Positions 7,961 through 16,569 of a stretch of DNA of 64,000 nt are shown piece after piece. Within the stretch, counting starts at the first letter, position 1. The number at the start of each line of letters is the position of its first letter. Location: assembly GCA_963772225.1 (NCBI GenBank), contig CAVYWD010000009.1, forward strand, positions 186,001 through 250,000, given 5' to 3'. Under the pieces are notes generated by a model. It had not been told where the DNA came from. It searched no databases and saw only the letters and a program-made list of their open reading frames with translations. The stretch comes from CAVYWD01 sp963772225 (GTDB lineage Bacteria; Myxococcota; Myxococcia; Myxococcales; UBA5297). Position numbers and translations under genes: made by a program.

Positions 7961-8533
7961 TCACCCATTCGCGAACGTCGTCGCGGCGGTCCGCGCGCGC
8001 GGAAGCGCCAGGAAGAACGTCGTCCCCTCGCCTTTCGCGCTCTCGAACCCGATGCGCCCCGCGTGCATCTCGAGTATCTCGCGGGCCAAGAAGAGCCCCA
8101 CGCCCATCCCGCCCGGAGTGGGCAGCTCTCCCGCGTGCGCCTGGTAGAACCGCTCGAAGACGCGCCCCTGCCTCTCGGGCGGGATGCCGATGCCGCGGTC
8201 GGCGATGCTGAGCACGACCTCCTGGCCCCCGGGTTCCACCCGCACCACGATGTCCCCACCGCGCGGCGAGAACTTGATGGCGTTGTCCAACAGGTTCACG
8301 AGGACCTGGTCGATGCGCTCCCGATCGGCGAGCACCAGAGCGCCGGGGATTGCTCCTGCCACCGTCAGCCGATGGCCGCGCGCGAGGGTCTGCATCCGCT
8401 CGACGGCGTCGGCGGCCAGCCGCGAGAGGTCGACGGGCTCGGTGGACAAGCGGATCCGCGCACCCTGGACGCGGGAGAGCTCGAGCAGGTCGCGCACCAT
8501 CCGGTCCATCCGATCGCACTGACGGGCGATCAC
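7961..8533 (-). CDS. Sensor histidine kinase, C-terminal fragment (truncated)
   Basis: About 190 aa. It starts in the second helix of a DHp domain (RMDRMVRDLLELSRVQGARI) and contains a whole HATPase domain: N box LVNLLDNAIKFSP, G1 box DRGIGIPPE, F box VFERFYQ, G2 box GMGVGLFLAREI, and GTTFFLALP. The phosphoacceptor His, HAMP and sensor parts are missing, because the DNA directly upstream encodes an intact phosphoesterase in another frame. GTG 8533 has AGGAG 7 nt upstream, so a short ATPase-domain protein might be translated. Without the His it cannot autophosphorylate in cis. I read it as the remnant of a larger kinase. Confidence 0.75.
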   Translation of the reverse strand: MIARQCDRMDRMVRDLLELSRVQGARIRLSTEPVDLSRLAADAVERMQTLARGHRLTVAGAIPGALVLADRERIDQVLVNLLDNAIKFSPRGGDIVVRVEPGGQEVVLSIADRGIGIPPERQGRVFERFYQAHAGELPTPGGMGVGLFLAREILEMHAGRIGFESAKGEGTTFFLALPRARTAATTFANG

Positions 8534-8604
8534 CTCCAGGCTCCTGGCAATGCAGTCCGGGTTCGGGCCGCTGGGGCTCGGAAACGCCCGCCGAATTCCG
8601 GGAG

Positions 8605-9126
8605 TCAGAGCGAGGCCTCGAACGGCTCGGCAAGCAGCCTGGGCGACGAGCCCTCCAGGTTGATGAGCTCCACGCGGATTTTCCGATCGTGGACGATAGC
8701 GATGCCCGCCGACCGAGGAAGCGAGAAGCGGCGCGGCCCCGCGCTTCCCGGATTGACGAACACCCGGCCCGCCACCGCCTGCGCGAGCGGCCGGTGCGAG
8801 TGCCCGAAGATCACGACGTCGGGCGACTCGCGCTCCACCGCGGCGCGCGCCGCCGCCGTCAACCGCTCCGGCCTGCCCAGCTCGTGCACGACCACCGCCT
8901 TCAGCCCCTCGAGCTGCAGCGACTCCACGTCGCGCAAGCCAACCCCGTCGGCTCCCCGATCGTTGTTGCCCCTCACCGCGACCACCGGGGCGAGCTCCTC
9001 GAGTTGGCGAAGGACCTCGCGCCCCACCACGTCGCCCGCGTGGACGATCCGGTCGCATCCCGCGAGGATCCGCGGTAGAAACAGGTCGAAGCGCCCATGG
9101 GTATCCGACACGAGGCCGATGCGCAA
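8605..9126 (-). CDS. YfcE/MJ0936-type metallophosphoesterase
   Basis: 173 aa, normal length for the family. Metal motifs in order: SDTHG (residues 8-12), HAGDVVG, GNNDRG, then a short EL loop where relatives often have HGH (here VVHELG), IFGHSHRP and NPGSAG. These proteins are manganese-dependent phosphodiesterases in the cytosol. The weak HGH element is worth noting, but the core D, H, N and H ligands are present. It is divergent from the MFS gene and ends about 70 bp before the kinase remnant. Confidence 0.9.
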   Translation of the reverse strand: MRIGLVSDTHGRFDLFLPRILAGCDRIVHAGDVVGREVLRQLEELAPVVAVRGNNDRGADGVGLRDVESLQLEGLKAVVVHELGRPERLTAAARAAVERESPDVVIFGHSHRPLAQAVAGRVFVNPGSAGPRRFSLPRSAGIAIVHDRKIRVELINLEGSSPRLLAEPFEASL

Positions 9127-9314
9127 AGGCGGCTTCTCCTGTTCCCTTCAGGGCGCCCATAGCGACGCGAATCCTGCCCCGGGTTTGGGCATCGAAAGGG
9201 CGCCCGCGCCGCCCGCATTCGGGGCCGCACGCGGGAATGCCCCGTCGCAACGCGGCACTCAGGCAATTAACTGGCGCGAAGCAGCTCCTGGCTTGCGTTT
9301 CTTTCGAGGTGTGA

Positions 9315-10514
9315 ATGCGCCGTTCGTCTCTCGCCGTCCTCTATCTGACCGTCTTCATCGACCTGCTCGGGTTCGGGATCATCCTGCCCCAGTTGGCGTA
9401 CGTCGCAGAGCGCTTCGGCGCGAGCGCCGTCTGGGTTGGTGCCGTGATGACCGCGTACTCCGCGGTGCAGCTCATCAGCGCTCCTCTGCTGGGCCGCCTG
9501 TCGGACCGCATCGGCCGCCGGCCCGTCCTGCTTCTGAGCCTGGTTGGGTCGGCGCTTTCGCTCGCCCTCTCCGGTGCCGCCCAATCGCTGACGGTGCTCA
9601 TGCTCGCCCGCTCGCTCGCCGGCCTATTCGGCGGCAGCATCGCCACCGCGCAGGCATACATCGCGGACGTGACGGAGCCGAAGGAGCGCGCGCGCTGGAT
9701 GGGCCTGCTCGGCGCCTCCATCGGGCTCGGGTTCGTGTTCGGCCCCGCGTTGGGTGCGGTGTTGAGCCGGTACGGCTTCGGCGCTGCGGCCTTCGTCGCT
9801 TCGGGGCTCGCCGCCGCCAACTTCGTCTTCGCGTTCTTCAAGCTGGCGGAGTCGCGCGTGCCGGGTGCGAGCGGCCGGACGCGCGCTCGCCTGGGCATCG
9901 CCGAGCTCTTCCGGGCGTTCAGCCACCCGCTCATCGGCCGCGCGGTGGGCGCCACTTTCCTGGCGACGTTCGGCTTCGTCTCCATGGAGGCGACGTTCGC
10001 GCTCTTGGGGGAGCGCCGCTTCAAGCTCGAGGCCGGGCGGCTGGGGCTCGTCTTCACGTACGTCGGCGTCCTCATCGTCATCGTGCAAGGCGGGCTCATC
10101 GGCCGGTTGACTGCGCGGTTCGGCGAGCGGGCGCTGGCCGTGACCGGGGCGATCATCATGTCGGCCTCGCTGGTCGCGCTGCCGCACGCCGGCAGCTTCG
10201 CGGTCGCCTTGGGCGTGCTCGGGGCCCTCGCCGTGGGCCAGGCGCTGGTAACGCCGACGCTGAGCGCACTCATCTCCCGGGCGGTCAGCGCCGAGGAGCA
10301 GGGCGGAACACTGGGGTTCGGCCAGTCGGCGGCGGCCGCGGCTCGCGCCATCGGCCCCCTGGCCGCGGGCTGGCTCTTCGACCGCGGCCCCTCGGTGCCC
10401 TACCACGCAGCGGGGGCGCTGATGCTGGGCGCCGCGGCCCTCGTGGCTCTCTCGCGGAGCCCCGAGCTCGCGAGCGAGCTGCCGAGCGCGGCCCCTGAGG
10501 CGACCAATCCGTAA
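9315..10514 (+). CDS. MFS transporter (TetA-like drug/H+ antiporter family)
   Basis: 399 aa with about 12 hydrophobic segments. Motif A, GRLSDRIGRRPVLL, lies between helices 2 and 3 (about residues 59-72). The first helix FIDLLGFGIILPQL and the segment GLLGASIGLGFVFGPALGAVL (motif C-like G-x-x-x-GP) are typical of the TetA/Bcr antiporter branch. It probably exports a small organic compound by proton exchange across the inner membrane. Substrate unknown, no regulator adjacent. GAGGTG 3-8 nt before the ATG serves as ribosome-binding site. Confidence 0.9.
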   Translation: MRRSSLAVLYLTVFIDLLGFGIILPQLAYVAERFGASAVWVGAVMTAYSAVQLISAPLLGRLSDRIGRRPVLLLSLVGSALSLALSGAAQSLTVLMLARSLAGLFGGSIATAQAYIADVTEPKERARWMGLLGASIGLGFVFGPALGAVLSRYGFGAAAFVASGLAAANFVFAFFKLAESRVPGASGRTRARLGIAELFRAFSHPLIGRAVGATFLATFGFVSMEATFALLGERRFKLEAGRLGLVFTYVGVLIVIVQGGLIGRLTARFGERALAVTGAIIMSASLVALPHAGSFAVALGVLGALAVGQALVTPTLSALISRAVSAEEQGGTLGFGQSAAAAARAIGPLAAGWLFDRGPSVPYHAAGALMLGAAALVALSRSPELASELPSAAPEATNP

Positions 10515-10533
10515 GTCCCTGGCGAGAGGCTGT

Positions 10534-10650
10534 TGTTACGGAAACCAGCGATCGCCGACGCGCCGATTCTCCTCAACCCCCTCCCCGCTCGCGGGGAGGG
10601 GGCGAAGGGGGAGAGGTCGTTCGAGTGGCGAGGAGACCTATTTCGTAACA
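10534..10650. repeat. Intergenic element bounded by TGTTACG/CGTAACA inverted repeats, with a central GC-rich hairpin
   Basis: TGTTACG (10534-10540) and CGTAACA (10644-10650) are inverted copies flanked inside by AAA/TTT. Between them lies the 40-bp repeat at 10574-10613. The whole fills the gap between the convergent MFS and thioredoxin-fold genes. It could be a small non-autonomous (MITE-like) element or a bidirectional terminator. Confidence 0.4.
10574..10613. repeat. REP-like palindromic repeat, copy 1
   Basis: 40 bp identical to 23421-23460. The core is an 11-bp perfect stem CCCCCTCCCCG (10577-10587) / CGGGGAGGGGG (10592-10602) with a 4-nt loop, followed by CGAAGGGGGAG. Dispersed intergenic hairpins of this kind are widespread in GC-rich proteobacteria. 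Confidence 0.8.
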
Positions 10651-10670
10651 GGCTTTGGCGAGACTGCGCC

Positions 10671-11366
10671 TCAGACCGCCGAGACATGTCCGGACGCGCG
10701 CCGCGATGCCCGGAGCACCTCCTCCACCAGCAGCTCCTCCGGCAGCCCGCCCGCGAGCGCGCCGCCGCCGGCGACGATGAGCGATGGAACGGCCCGTATG
10801 CCGTGTCGGTGGGCGAGGCCCGGGAGCTCCTCCGCGTCGATCACGTCGGCTTCGATCCAGGGGCTCTCGATGGCGAGCTTGTGCACCAGACGGGCGACCT
10901 GCGGGCAGTGGGGGCAGCTCGAAGTGACGAAGAGCTGGAGATGCACCGGCGCGTCCAGGCCGGCCAGCCGCTCCCGCGAGGCCGCGGAGAGGTCGGTGAC
11001 TCCGCGCGAGACGTCCACCAGGTCTTCGAGCAAGCTCGTCAGCTCGCCTCCCAGCGGGACGCCCAGGAAGCGCACGCGCCCCCGCGCGGCACCCGACAGG
11101 ACGATGGCCGGGACCTCGTGAACGCCGAGCTCTTCTGCGAGGACCTGCTCCTCGGGAAGCGGCCGGACGCGAAGCGCTATCTGGCTCCAGAGCGCCGCGA
11201 GCTCCTCGAGGAACTGCTGGGCCTGGGGCCAGAGAGCAGCGTGGTCGTCCACTCGAAAGTGCTCGACCTCCCGGCGCAGGAAAAGGTCGATCTGGACGGG
11301 GCGGCGGATGAGCCCGCGCAACCTCTCCTGCAACAGCTCGGCTTCTGGTCTCTCGATGAGCGGCAT
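10671..11366 (-). CDS. Two-domain thioredoxin-fold protein (PDO/AhpF-N-like)
   Basis: 231 aa, about two thioredoxin folds. The C-terminal fold has the redox motif CPHC (151-154) in LQLFVTSSCPHCPQ and the cis-Pro loop RAVPSL (about 193). The N-terminal fold keeps the shape (IDLFLRREVEHF ... VHEVPAIVL with a cis-Pro) but has no cysteine pair. This matches archaeal-type protein disulfide oxidoreductases and the N-terminal domain of AhpF, where only the second fold is redox-active. It lacks a signal peptide, so it acts in the cytosol. Its partner reductase is not in the window. Confidence 0.75.
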   Translation of the reverse strand: MPLIERPEAELLQERLRGLIRRPVQIDLFLRREVEHFRVDDHAALWPQAQQFLEELAALWSQIALRVRPLPEEQVLAEELGVHEVPAIVLSGAARGRVRFLGVPLGGELTSLLEDLVDVSRGVTDLSAASRERLAGLDAPVHLQLFVTSSCPHCPQVARLVHKLAIESPWIEADVIDAEELPGLAHRHGIRAVPSLIVAGGGALAGGLPEELLVEEVLRASRRASGHVSAV

Positions 11367-11576
11367 CGCGCACCCCGTCCATCGGAGCCATCGGGGCTCC
11401 CCTCCGATTCGGAATCCTCATCGGGGCGGGGCCGCGGTCGCCGCGAACCTCGAAGCCCGCTCGGCTCTCTCACCGGTCACGGCGGTTGACCGGGGGGAGG
11501 GGAAAGCCATGCAACCCGCCCTCGGCCGCGGATACCGCGCGCGCCTTTTCCGGTCCTAGCCGACGGGGTCGTGGCT

Positions 11577-12398
11577 CTAGGCGGTCTTCTCGACGAACGC
11601 CTGGATGGCGCGCCGCACCGAGTCCTGCACGGCGCCCGGGACCTTGGGCGCAGGCGCTGCCCGGCACACTGCGAGCGTGCTGCGCAGCGAGTCGCAGGCG
11701 ACACGGCAGCGGGGGCAGCCGGTGAGGTGCTTTTCCATTTGGGCGCAGAGGTCGCTGCTGATCTCGCCCTCCATGTGCCGGGAGAGGAGGCCAACCACGT
11801 CGGGGCACGTCGGGCTCGGCGCCTCTTCCACCACTCCCAAGACCGGGGCGACGCGAGCGCGCACGGCGATCCGAGCGCGGTGCAGCCGGCTCTTGACCGC
11901 CTCGACGCTGATCCCCAGCACCTCCGAGACCTCCGGCGCCGAGAGGCCCTCGACGTCGCGCAGGACCAGCACCTCGCGGTACATCGGCTCGAGCTCGCCG
12001 ATGGCGGCCTCGAGGACCCGCTCCACCTGGCGGCCGGCGATCTCCTCGTCGGGCGCGCGGGCCCCGTCGGGAATGGCGCGAGCCTCGCGATCGCCCTCGG
12101 CCTCGAGGGATTCCTCGCGCTCCGGGGCGAACTTGCTGCGGCGCCGCTTCTTGATGCAGAAGCTGCGGGCGATGGTGTAGAGCCAGGTCGAGACCGCTGA
12201 CCCGCCGCGGAAGTCGCGCAGGTTGCGCACCACCGCGAGCAGCGTCTCCTGCAGGATGTCTTTGGCGTCCTCCGGGTCGCCGCACATCTTCATGCCGAAC
12301 CGGTAGATGTGCGCCTGGTACTTCGCCAAGAGAGCGTCCAGCGCCTCGCGATCACCGGCGCGAGCGGCTTCCACGAGCGCCTGCTCATTTTCCATCAT
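11577..12398 (-). CDS. ECF sigma factor fused to a C-terminal zinc-finger (zf-HC2) anti-sigma domain
   Basis: 273 aa from ATG 12398 (GGAAGG 4 nt upstream; ATG 12395 is equally possible). Region 2 (ALLAKYQAHIYRFGMKMCGD, DILQETLLAV, STWLYTIARSFCIKKRR) and region 4 (LEPMYREVLVLRDVEGLSAP, then VLGISVEAVKSRLHRAR) are typical. After about residue 200 comes a ZAS-like module: a Cys, LLSRHMEGEIS, then HLTGCPRC (H-x3-C-x2-C, about 224-231). Sigma and anti-sigma functions are normally on separate proteins; here they are joined, with no membrane segment, so control would be intramolecular and cytosolic. The zinc site could sense redox state. The next gene (-) is a thioredoxin-fold protein, 210 bp downstream. 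Confidence 0.85.
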   Translation of the reverse strand: MMENEQALVEAARAGDREALDALLAKYQAHIYRFGMKMCGDPEDAKDILQETLLAVVRNLRDFRGGSAVSTWLYTIARSFCIKKRRRSKFAPEREESLEAEGDREARAIPDGARAPDEEIAGRQVERVLEAAIGELEPMYREVLVLRDVEGLSAPEVSEVLGISVEAVKSRLHRARIAVRARVAPVLGVVEEAPSPTCPDVVGLLSRHMEGEISSDLCAQMEKHLTGCPRCRVACDSLRSTLAVCRAAPAPKVPGAVQDSVRRAIQAFVEKTA

Positions 12399-12515
12399 CG
12401 GGCCTTCCACGGTCACCTCGCGCCCCCGCTTCCGCCTGTAACAGCCGGCAGGGCCGGCGCCTTCGATTCACGAACAGGGCTGCCGCCCCGAGAAATTTTT
12501 GAAGCGCGGCCCGCG

Positions 12516-13268
12516 CTAGGTCTTGAACCGCGCGATCCGCTCGGCGAGCTGCCGTGCAGCCGCGGCCGGGTCTTGGGCCTGCAGGATGGGCCGGCCCACG
12601 ACCAGCACGTCGGCGCCCGCGGCCAGGGCAGACTCCACCGTCTCGGCGCGAGCCTGGTCCCCCCGCTTGTCCCCCTCGGCGCGGATGCCCGGAGTGACGA
12701 TGAGCGGCGCCGGCCCCACGGCCGAGCGCACGCTCGCGGCCTCCCGGGGCGAGCACACGATGCCCGAGGCTCCTGCGTCCACTGCCAGGCGGGCCAGCGC
12801 CGGCACCGCTTCTTCGGGGCCGTGGCGAAAGCCGACACGGGCAAGGCTTGCCGCGTCCAGGCTGGTGAGCACGGTGACCGCCAGGATGCGCGGCGGCCGG
12901 CAGCCGGCGCGCCGGGCGCCCTCGGCCGCGCCTTCCGCTGCGGCGCGCACCATCGCTTCGCCCCCCGCGGCGTGCACCGTCAGGAGCTCCACTCCCAGCG
13001 CACCCACCGCCTGCGCCGCCAGCCCGACGGTGTTGGGGATGTCGTGGAGCTTGAGGTCCAGGAAGATGCGCGCGCCCGCGGCCTTGAGCGCCGAGACCAC
13101 CGCCGGGCCCTCGCGGCAGAAGAGAGAGAGGCCCACCTTCAGGTACCCAACGTCCCTGGCCAGCGCTCCGCCCAGCGAGCGCGCCGCCTCAGGCTCCACG
13201 TCGAGCGCCACCGCCAGCGCGCGCTCTCGCGCCCCAGCGCTCGACCCCCCCGTTGTATTCGCCGTCAT
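12516..13268 (-). CDS. pyrF: Orotidine 5'-phosphate decarboxylase
   Basis: 250 aa from ATG 13268, preferred because GGAAGG lies 7 nt upstream; ATG 13283 is in frame but has no such site. The active-site motif DLKLHDIPNT is at about residues 71-80, with ALDV at the first strand and TPGIR plus VVGRPI in the phosphate-binding loops. It catalyses the last step of UMP synthesis in the cytosol. It lies 18 bp after the DUF4388 gene on the same strand, so the two are probably co-transcribed. Confidence 0.95.
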   Translation of the reverse strand: MTANTTGGSSAGARERALAVALDVEPEAARSLGGALARDVGYLKVGLSLFCREGPAVVSALKAAGARIFLDLKLHDIPNTVGLAAQAVGALGVELLTVHAAGGEAMVRAAAEGAAEGARRAGCRPPRILAVTVLTSLDAASLARVGFRHGPEEAVPALARLAVDAGASGIVCSPREAASVRSAVGPAPLIVTPGIRAEGDKRGDQARAETVESALAAGADVLVVGRPILQAQDPAAAARQLAERIARFKT

Positions 13269-13286
13269 GCTCACGCCTTCCATGAG

Positions 13287-14531
13287 TTATTTCCCGCGCA
13301 GCAACCGCGCGACCTCGCGCGCCAAGTCCAGAGCCTTGGGGGCCGGGAGAAGATTGCGCGCATCGAAGAGCGCGAATGAGACGAACGCGTCCAGCGCTTC
13401 GAGCGCCATCGCCCGGCCCATGGCGCCTTTGTGCACCCGCTGCCCGTTGGCGAGCACCGCCTCCAGGTCCAGCTGGCCGTCTTTGTCCAGCGCCACGCCT
13501 TCGAAGAGCCCGGCCTGCTCGCGCGAGAGGCAGGAGAAGAACGAGCTGAGCCGATTGGCCTCGCCGGCCGCCTTCAGCTCCTCGCTGATGCGGGCCACCG
13601 CCGCCTTGTAGAGCTGCGGCGGCGAGCCGGCGAGCGTGGCCGGCTTGGAGATGCCGCTCCCGCGCTCGGGCACGAGGGCCGGGAGGGGCACGCGGGCCAG
13701 GTCGCGGTCCGCCAGCTCGACCAGCGCCTTGGAGCAGGCGAGCTCGCCCAGGCGCGTCGCGCGCGCGAGCGCGCGGGCCGTTCGCACACCGTCGATGGCC
13801 TCGTAGACGACCTTGGCGTCGCCGTCGGCGGGCGCCGCGCCGCCTTCGACCAGGTACGGGCTTCCGCCGGGGTCGACCCGCTTGCGCAGCGCACGCAAAT
13901 CCTCGCTGCGCGCCATGCCCGCGAGCGCGAGGTCGCGCGTGCGGTCGGGGAGCTTGACGGTGTTGAGCTCGGCGGATTCGCCCTCGACGAAGGCGAATTC
14001 CCCCTCGTTCTCGCCGAAGGAGTTGACGACGATATCCCGGACCTGCTGCTGCACGCCCTTGTAGAGCTCCGCTGGGTCGAGGTGGCCCGCATCGATGAGC
14101 AGCTTCCCCAACTTGACGTGGGGCCCGACCTTGGGCTCGCAGGCCTTCAGCGCCTCGAGCGAGAGAGCGCCGGAGCGCCAGAGGACGTTGCCCAGCCGCT
14201 CGGCCGGGTCGGTGGACGCGGCGAAGGTCACCTGTCCGTCGTGGAAGACGATGCGCCGGCGCGCGCCGCTGGACTGGAGCAGCAGCGTGCCGCTCCGGAT
14301 GGCCGAGCAGACGAAGCCGAAGATCTCCGCGACCGACAGCGTGCTCAGCTCGCCGACGAAGAAGCCGCGGCGCGCCGACTCGCGCGCCAGGACCAGCACG
14401 TTGCCGCCCGGCGCGAAGGTGAACAGCTCCTCGCCGGCCTTGAGTCCGAAGCGCTCCGCCACGTCGCGCGGGAGCTCGACCTGAGCGCGCCCTTCCTGGA
14501 TGCGGACGAAGCTTGCCGGCGGGGGAGGCAT
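13287..14531 (-). CDS. DUF4388 (PatA/PATAN-like) domain protein
   Basis: 414 aa. An AbrB-like start (VRIQEGRAQVELPRDVAERFGLKAG) precedes a DUF4388 region from about 60 to 190: GELSTLSVAEIFGFVCSAIRSGTLLL, RRIVFHDGQVTFAAS, ERLGNVLWRSGALS, LGKLLIDAGHLDPAEL, and a segment ending FAFVEGE. The rest is helical with no motif I can name. Such proteins are abundant in Myxococcota and are thought to act as signalling or scaffold modules. No receiver domain is attached. It lies just upstream of pyrF. Confidence 0.75.
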   Translation of the reverse strand: MPPPPASFVRIQEGRAQVELPRDVAERFGLKAGEELFTFAPGGNVLVLARESARRGFFVGELSTLSVAEIFGFVCSAIRSGTLLLQSSGARRRIVFHDGQVTFAASTDPAERLGNVLWRSGALSLEALKACEPKVGPHVKLGKLLIDAGHLDPAELYKGVQQQVRDIVVNSFGENEGEFAFVEGESAELNTVKLPDRTRDLALAGMARSEDLRALRKRVDPGGSPYLVEGGAAPADGDAKVVYEAIDGVRTARALARATRLGELACSKALVELADRDLARVPLPALVPERGSGISKPATLAGSPPQLYKAAVARISEELKAAGEANRLSSFFSCLSREQAGLFEGVALDKDGQLDLEAVLANGQRVHKGAMGRAMALEALDAFVSFALFDARNLLPAPKALDLAREVARLLRGK

Positions 14532-14611
14532 GGGGCTCTGGCCTTGATGGATTTGGGCTTTATCCCTGAGGCAAGCCGACGCGTCAACCCTCAGGAAGCG
14601 CCGAGCCGAAG

Positions 14612-15436
14612 CTAGAAGCTGACTCGGACTTCGGAGGTGCGGCCGACTTTGACGTGCACGTTCTGCCGCTTCTCGGGGCCGCCGTCGGCAGGCGTGAGGC
14701 GGACCTTGTGGAGACCCGCGGGAACGTCGACGTCGATGGGGGTCTGGCCGACGCTCGCACCGTCGAGGAAAACCTCGGCGCCGGGCGGCTCCGAGGCGAT
14801 GCTCAGCGTCCCGGTCCCCCCCTCTTCCTCGGAAGGCGCCGCCTCCGCGGGCGGGGCCTTCGATGCGGACTTGACGTCGGGCGGCTTCGCCTCGGAGCTC
14901 GGCGACTCGGGCTTGGCAACTTCCGGCTTGGCAGCCTCAGGCTTGGCGGCTTCGGGCTTAGCCGGCTGTGCGACGGCTGGAGCGGGAGCGCCCTGCACCT
15001 CGGTCCGCGCGACCACGGGCTCAGGCTTTGGCGGCACCTTGCGGGCGGGAGCAGGAGGCGTCGCCTTCGCGGCGCTCTCCGCAGGCCGAACCGCCGCCGG
15101 CGGGGCCTGGGGTTTCGCAGGAATGGAAGCCATCGGCGGCGCGGCCGGCGCCGGCGCCGGCTTGGCGGGAGCCGCGGCCGCGGGGCGCTCGATCGCCTGC
15201 GCGGGCGGAGCCACCGCCGCTTCCATGGGCGCCGGAGCGGGGCTCGCCGCACCCTCCGGCGCCTTGGCGGGCGTTGAAGGCTGCGTCTTGGACGGTGGAT
15301 CGCCTGGCGATTGTGCGAGCCAAGCGAGCCCGGGGCGGCGCGGCCCCGGGATGGCGGAAGCGGGGCTCGCGAGCGCGACCAGCATCGCCCCGAGGCCGGC
15401 TACTGCCGCGATTGCCGCGCCGAATTTGCTGGCCAT
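14612..15436 (-). CDS. Exported Pro/Ala-rich protein with C-terminal PEGA domain
   Basis: 274 aa with a signal peptide (GLGAMLVALASPASA). Residues 30-200 are Pro/Ala/Lys-rich with tandem KPEA repeats (KPEAAKPEAAKPEVAKPE) that probably form an extended spacer. The C-terminal 70 residues are a PEGA domain: LSIASEPPGAEVFLDGASVG, TPIDVDVPAGLHKVRL. PEGA domains occur in surface-layer or envelope proteins. AAGGAG lies 9 nt before the ATG. It is divergent from the sctL-linked gene pair. Its partner is unknown. Confidence 0.8.
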   Translation of the reverse strand: MASKFGAAIAAVAGLGAMLVALASPASAIPGPRRPGLAWLAQSPGDPPSKTQPSTPAKAPEGAASPAPAPMEAAVAPPAQAIERPAAAAPAKPAPAPAAPPMASIPAKPQAPPAAVRPAESAAKATPPAPARKVPPKPEPVVARTEVQGAPAPAVAQPAKPEAAKPEAAKPEVAKPESPSSEAKPPDVKSASKAPPAEAAPSEEEGGTGTLSIASEPPGAEVFLDGASVGQTPIDVDVPAGLHKVRLTPADGGPEKRQNVHVKVGRTSEVRVSF

Positions 15437-15537
15437 TGGCTTGGGCTCCTTGCGACCGCTCGGCCGCTGGGAAGTCTACCATCTCAGGTAGTCGTTTTGG
15501 GAAAGGCCATCAAGGGGTTAGAGTTCCGAGCGCTACC

Positions 15538-16533
15538 ATGGACGATCCTCTGGCAGGACTTAGCAAGCAGCAGGCCATGCTCGTGCTGACGGCCGTGGCT
15601 TTTGGCGGGCCAGCGAGCTTGCAAGCGCTCGAGCGCCTGCCCGAGGGCCAGGAACAGCTCCTGACAGTGCGCGCCCGCGAAATCCTGGAGCTCCCGCGCG
15701 AGCGCCGGGTGCCATACTTAGTGCAGGAGATCAAGCGGCTCGTCGCGAGCAAGCGCACCGATTGGCTGCAGGGCGCGAGCGCGGCCCGAGTCGCCGCGGC
15801 CCTCCAGGGCGAGCGCGCCTCGGTGGTCGAAGTGGTGCTGCGCGCGCTGCCCGCCTCGCTCGCCAGGGACGCGCGCCTCGCGCTGCGACACACCCCGGTC
15901 AAGCTCGCCCGCGAGATCCGCCCCGCCCTCCTCGCGGCGCTGCGCTCGCAGTTCGAGGACAGGCTCGCAAGGACTCCGCCCCCGCCGGATCCCTCCCTAT
16001 CGGACCTGCCGCGGCTCTCGGCGGCTGAGCTCGAAGCGCTTTGCGACGCGCTGGGCGCGCGCTCCCTCGCCACAGCGCTGGCCGCGGTCGGCGGCGCGGA
16101 GCGCGACGAGCACCTCGCGCGCCTCTCGCCCAAGCAAAGAGACGCCGCCGAGCGCGGAGGCTCGGCTGGCCCTCGCATCAATCGGGTGCTCGCGCGCCAG
16201 CGGCTCGACCAGGCGTTCGCCTCCTCCGATCCGCAGCAGGCCGTCCGCGACCTCGGGCTTCGGCGCCTGGCCCGCGCATGCCTCGCGACCTCGGAGTCGC
16301 TCGCCCACGAGGTCGCCGAGACCTGCGGCGGCGACCTCGCCCGCGCGCTCGCCTCGCTCGCCGACGAGGAGCGCGCCAACCCGCGAGCCGACGGTGAGGC
16401 CTGCCGCCGCGAAGCCCTCTGCGAGCTACAGGCGCTCGCCGTCCGCGACGAGCGGCCCGGCGCCGCGCCCAGCGCCGAGACGGCATTCCAGCCCGCGCAG
16501 CTTTCCCCCGGCGCGCGCCGGCCCAAACCCTGA
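15538..16533 (+). CDS. Alpha-helical protein of unknown function, paired with sctL
   Basis: 331 aa, cytosolic, almost all helical, Ala/Leu/Arg/Glu-rich. The N-terminal half (LSKQQAMLVLTAVAFGG, REILELPRERRVPYLVQEIK, LVASKRTDWLQGASAARVAA, RASVVEVVLRALPASLA) has short repeated helices that recall the N-terminal and middle parts of FliG, but without a motif I can rely on. It ends 36 bp before sctL on the same strand, so it probably belongs to the same secretion or motor apparatus. It could be a sorting-platform (SctK-like) or FliG-like component; this is inference from position. Confidence 0.6.
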   Translation: MDDPLAGLSKQQAMLVLTAVAFGGPASLQALERLPEGQEQLLTVRAREILELPRERRVPYLVQEIKRLVASKRTDWLQGASAARVAAALQGERASVVEVVLRALPASLARDARLALRHTPVKLAREIRPALLAALRSQFEDRLARTPPPPDPSLSDLPRLSAAELEALCDALGARSLATALAAVGGAERDEHLARLSPKQRDAAERGGSAGPRINRVLARQRLDQAFASSDPQQAVRDLGLRRLARACLATSESLAHEVAETCGGDLARALASLADEERANPRADGEACRREALCELQALAVRDERPGAAPSAETAFQPAQLSPGARRPKP

Positions 16534-16569
16534 CCGGAGAGCAGTGCTCCGCCGAAGTGAGCGAACCCC

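Noticed and set aside
8534..9250. N-terminal part of the histidine kinase continuing upstream in frame
   Set aside because: The frame is open but its translation has no H box, HAMP or membrane segment and overlaps the intact YfcE-type gene.
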